This document shows positions 62,599 through 64,000 of a stretch of 64,000 nt of DNA, piece by piece. The position numbers and the translations under genes are program-made. Each line of letters starts with the position of its first letter. The stretch's first letter is position 1. Source of the DNA: Pseudonocardia sp. MH-G8 (GTDB lineage: Bacteria; Actinomycetota; Actinomycetes; Mycobacteriales; Pseudonocardiaceae); the NCBI RefSeq assembly GCF_002262885.1, contig NZ_NKYF01000036.1, positions 1-64,000 on the forward strand. Reading direction: 5' to 3'. The notes under the pieces were generated by a model that made no database searches, was not told the origin of the DNA, and worked only from the letters and a program-made list of their open reading frames with translations.

Positions 62599-62638
62599 AG
62601 TGGGCAGGCGCCCACTAAGGTGGGCACATGCCCACCTT
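62599..62638. promoter_or_regulatory. Two adjacent palindromes, TetR operators overlapping a leaderless start
   Basis: AGTGGGC (62599-62605) and GCCCACT (62610-62616) form one site with 7-bp arms. AAGGTGGGCA (62617-62626) and TGCCCACCTT (62629-62638) form the next with perfect 10-bp arms and a 2-bp centre. Both share GTGGGC/GCCCAC half-sites, with centres 20 bp apart. TAAGGT (62616-62621) is a -10 6 nt before the ATG at 62628, so the second palindrome covers -10, start point and start codon. Confidence 0.8.
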
Positions 62639-63470
62639 ACCCCAGGAGCCAGCCCCACCGGGGCTGCACGAGGCCCGGCGGACGGCCGAGTCGTTCGGTA
62701 CCGACGCGCACCGCTACGACCGGGCGCGGCCCGACTACCCCGAAGGGCTGGTGGCCCGGATCCGCGACGGGAGCCCAGGTTCCGAGGTGCTGGACGTGGG
62801 TTGTGGCACCGGAATCGCCGCCCGCCAGTTCCAGGCCGCCGGCTGTGCCGTGCTCGGTGTCGAGCCCGATGCGCGGATGGCGGAGTTCGCACGACGCCGC
62901 GGCCTGCGGGTCGAGGTGGCCACGTTCGAGGAGTGGCAGCCGGCCGGCCGGACGTTCGACGCGGTGATCGCGGGCCAGTCCTGGCACTGGGTGGATCCGG
63001 CCATCGGCGCGGTCAAGGCGGCCGCGGTGCTGCGTCCGGACGGACGCCTGGCGATCTTCGGGCACGTGTACGAGCCACCCGCCGAGGTGGCCGAGCCGTT
63101 CGCCCACGCCTACCGCCGGGTGGCACCGGAGTCGCCGTTCAGCGCGCAGCCGGCGCGACGCCCGCTGGACGTGTACCGCGCGGGGTACGCGAAGGTCGCC
63201 GACGCGATCCGTCGGAGCGGGTGCTTCCACGAGCCCGAGCAGTGGCGGTTCGACTGGGAACGGACCTACACCCGCGACCAGTGGCTGGACCTGCTCCCGA
63301 CGACCGGCGGCCTCGGCCCGCTACCCGCCGACAAGACGGCCGTCGTCCTCGACGCGGTCGGCACCGCCATCGACTCGATGGGCGGCCGCTTCACGATGCG
63401 CTACACCACCCTGGCGACGTCCGCGGTGATGGATGTCGAGAAGGCCGGATCGGCTCCGACTGCTGTCTGA
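62628..63470 (+). CDS. Class I SAM-dependent methyltransferase
   Basis: A 280-residue methyltransferase. Motif I is SEVLDVGCGTGIAARQFQAA at about residues 53-72, followed by the acidic loop GVEPDARMAEFA and the post-motif FDAVIAGQSWHWVDP, typical of UbiE/Tam-like small-molecule methyltransferases. The substrate is unknown. The ATG at 62628 appears leaderless (6 nt after TAAGGT) and lies within the TetR operator, so translation and transcription begin under the repressor. It is divergent from the TetR-TauE operon. Confidence 0.9.
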   Translation: MPTLPQEPAPPGLHEARRTAESFGTDAHRYDRARPDYPEGLVARIRDGSPGSEVLDVGCGTGIAARQFQAAGCAVLGVEPDARMAEFARRRGLRVEVATFEEWQPAGRTFDAVIAGQSWHWVDPAIGAVKAAAVLRPDGRLAIFGHVYEPPAEVAEPFAHAYRRVAPESPFSAQPARRPLDVYRAGYAKVADAIRRSGCFHEPEQWRFDWERTYTRDQWLDLLPTTGGLGPLPADKTAVVLDAVGTAIDSMGGRFTMRYTTLATSAVMDVEKAGSAPTAV

Positions 63471-63521
63471 CGGCGCCTGACGACGGGGCCGTGCCATCGT
63501 GGGAGATGCAGGAGGAATCGC

Positions 63522-64000
63522 GTGGACCAGCTGCTGAGGGTGCAGAACTTCACCGTCTCGCGGGACGGCTTCGGTGCCGGCGAGCACCAGAGCCTCGAGA
63601 GACCGTTCGGACACGCCGACCCCGGCGACATGTTCGCCTGGGCCGGCGCCACGGCGAGCTGGCCCAACCGCACGGATCCCGGCGGGAGCCGCGGCCTCGA
63701 CGACCACTTCACGCGGGACTTCGCCCGCAACATCGGCGCCGAGATCATGGGCCGCAACAAGTTCGGCCCGCAGCGAGGCCCGTGGCGCGACCACGACTGG
63801 CGCGGCTGGTGGGGCGACGAGCCCCCGTTCCACACCCCGGTGTTCGTGCTGACCCACCACGAGCGCCCGTCGTTCAGCCTCTCCGACACCACGTTCCACT
63901 TCGTCGACGCCGAGCCCGCGGTGGTCCTGGACCGGGCGCGGGACGCTGCGCAGGGCAAGGACGTCCGGCTCGGCGGTGGGGCCACCACCATCCGCCAGTT
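63522..64000 (+). CDS. Dihydrofolate reductase/RibD C-terminal family protein (3' end outside window)
   Basis: About 159 codons are visible and the frame is open to the window end. The N-terminus LLRVQNFTVSRDGFGAGEHQ matches the DHFR-like RibD C-terminal fold, and RNIGAEIMGRNKFGPQRGPW plus PVFVLTHHERPSFSL are the usual NADPH-binding strands. The end GKDVRLGGGATTIRQ is the GGG motif of this family. Members reduce pteridine- or flavin-like compounds; many are uncharacterised. The GTG at 63522 follows AGGAGG by 6 nt, 51 bp after the methyltransferase stop. Confidence 0.85.
   Translation, partial: MDQLLRVQNFTVSRDGFGAGEHQSLERPFGHADPGDMFAWAGATASWPNRTDPGGSRGLDDHFTRDFARNIGAEIMGRNKFGPQRGPWRDHDWRGWWGDEPPFHTPVFVLTHHERPSFSLSDTTFHFVDAEPAVVLDRARDAAQGKDVRLGGGATTIRQ

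Overview
The window is high-GC DNA with dense coding on both strands and overlapping ATGA/GTGA gene starts. Several promoters lie 6-7 nt ahead of a start codon, which points to leaderless transcripts. It also holds a DUF222-HNH gene with an actinobacterial-type SOS box, a furA-katG pair and DUF3558- and DUF5753-like domains. Together these indicate an actinomycete chromosome, most likely a Pseudonocardiaceae member such as Pseudonocardia or Amycolatopsis. No rRNA, tRNA, CRISPR array or intact transposon was seen. The only mobile trace is a transposase remnant at 44.75-45.0 kb.

Region 1 (0-7.5 kb) is a catabolic patchwork: the end of a Gfo/Idh/MocA-like oxidoreductase, an SDR, an XRE-cupin regulator, a VOC protein, a TetR regulator divergent from an epoxide-hydrolase-like enzyme plus MFS transporter, and an IclR regulator divergent from an esterase-like hydrolase. 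A shared operator motif suggests that the TetR protein also controls the distant SDR.

Region 2 (7.5-15.5 kb) looks like a resorcinol/hydroxyquinol-type aromatic pathway. It has a two-component flavin monooxygenase (oxygenase and reductase at opposite ends), an intradiol dioxygenase of hydroxyquinol type, an ABM-domain protein, a P450, and a maleylacetate reductase gene broken by an internal deletion and a frameshift. Two tandem AraC paralogues sit in the middle. Four promoters share one AraC-like direct-repeat architecture, so the cluster reads as a regulon.

Region 3 (15.5-30.8 kb) holds a putative lipoprotein, a degenerate kinase-like membrane protein with DUF3558-like ectodomains, a LysE exporter, and a series of regulator/enzyme pairs with clear palindromic operators: ArsR/FAD monooxygenase, HxlR/FMN reductase, and MarR with an SDR and an NmrA-type reductase. 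It ends with hemerythrin, furA-katG and a LacI regulator.

Region 4 (30.8-53.5 kb) is mostly uptake and catabolism. It contains an enolase-superfamily dehydratase/racemase with an MFS transporter under LacI operators, ArsR-SRPBCC, and an MHS transporter divergent from a GAF-PucR regulator. Next is an operon for class II (degradative) HMG-CoA reductase, a family III CoA-transferase and an HTD2-like hydratase. An IclR regulator is divergent from a Rieske oxygenase plus glutamine-synthetase-like ligase pair, and after the DUF222-HNH gene an AsnC regulator is divergent from a complete peptide/nickel-type ABC importer.

Region 5 (53.5-64 kb) has a membrane-anchored beta-lactamase-fold protein and a three-gene operon of unassigned function (two extracytoplasmic binding-protein-like proteins, one fused to a VWA domain, and a small membrane protein). 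These are followed by a universal stress protein, a small Cys-rich protein, a maleate-isomerase-like enzyme, a TauE/SafE permease, and a TetR regulator divergent from a methyltransferase whose start codon lies inside the operator. A RibD/DHFR-like gene runs off the end.
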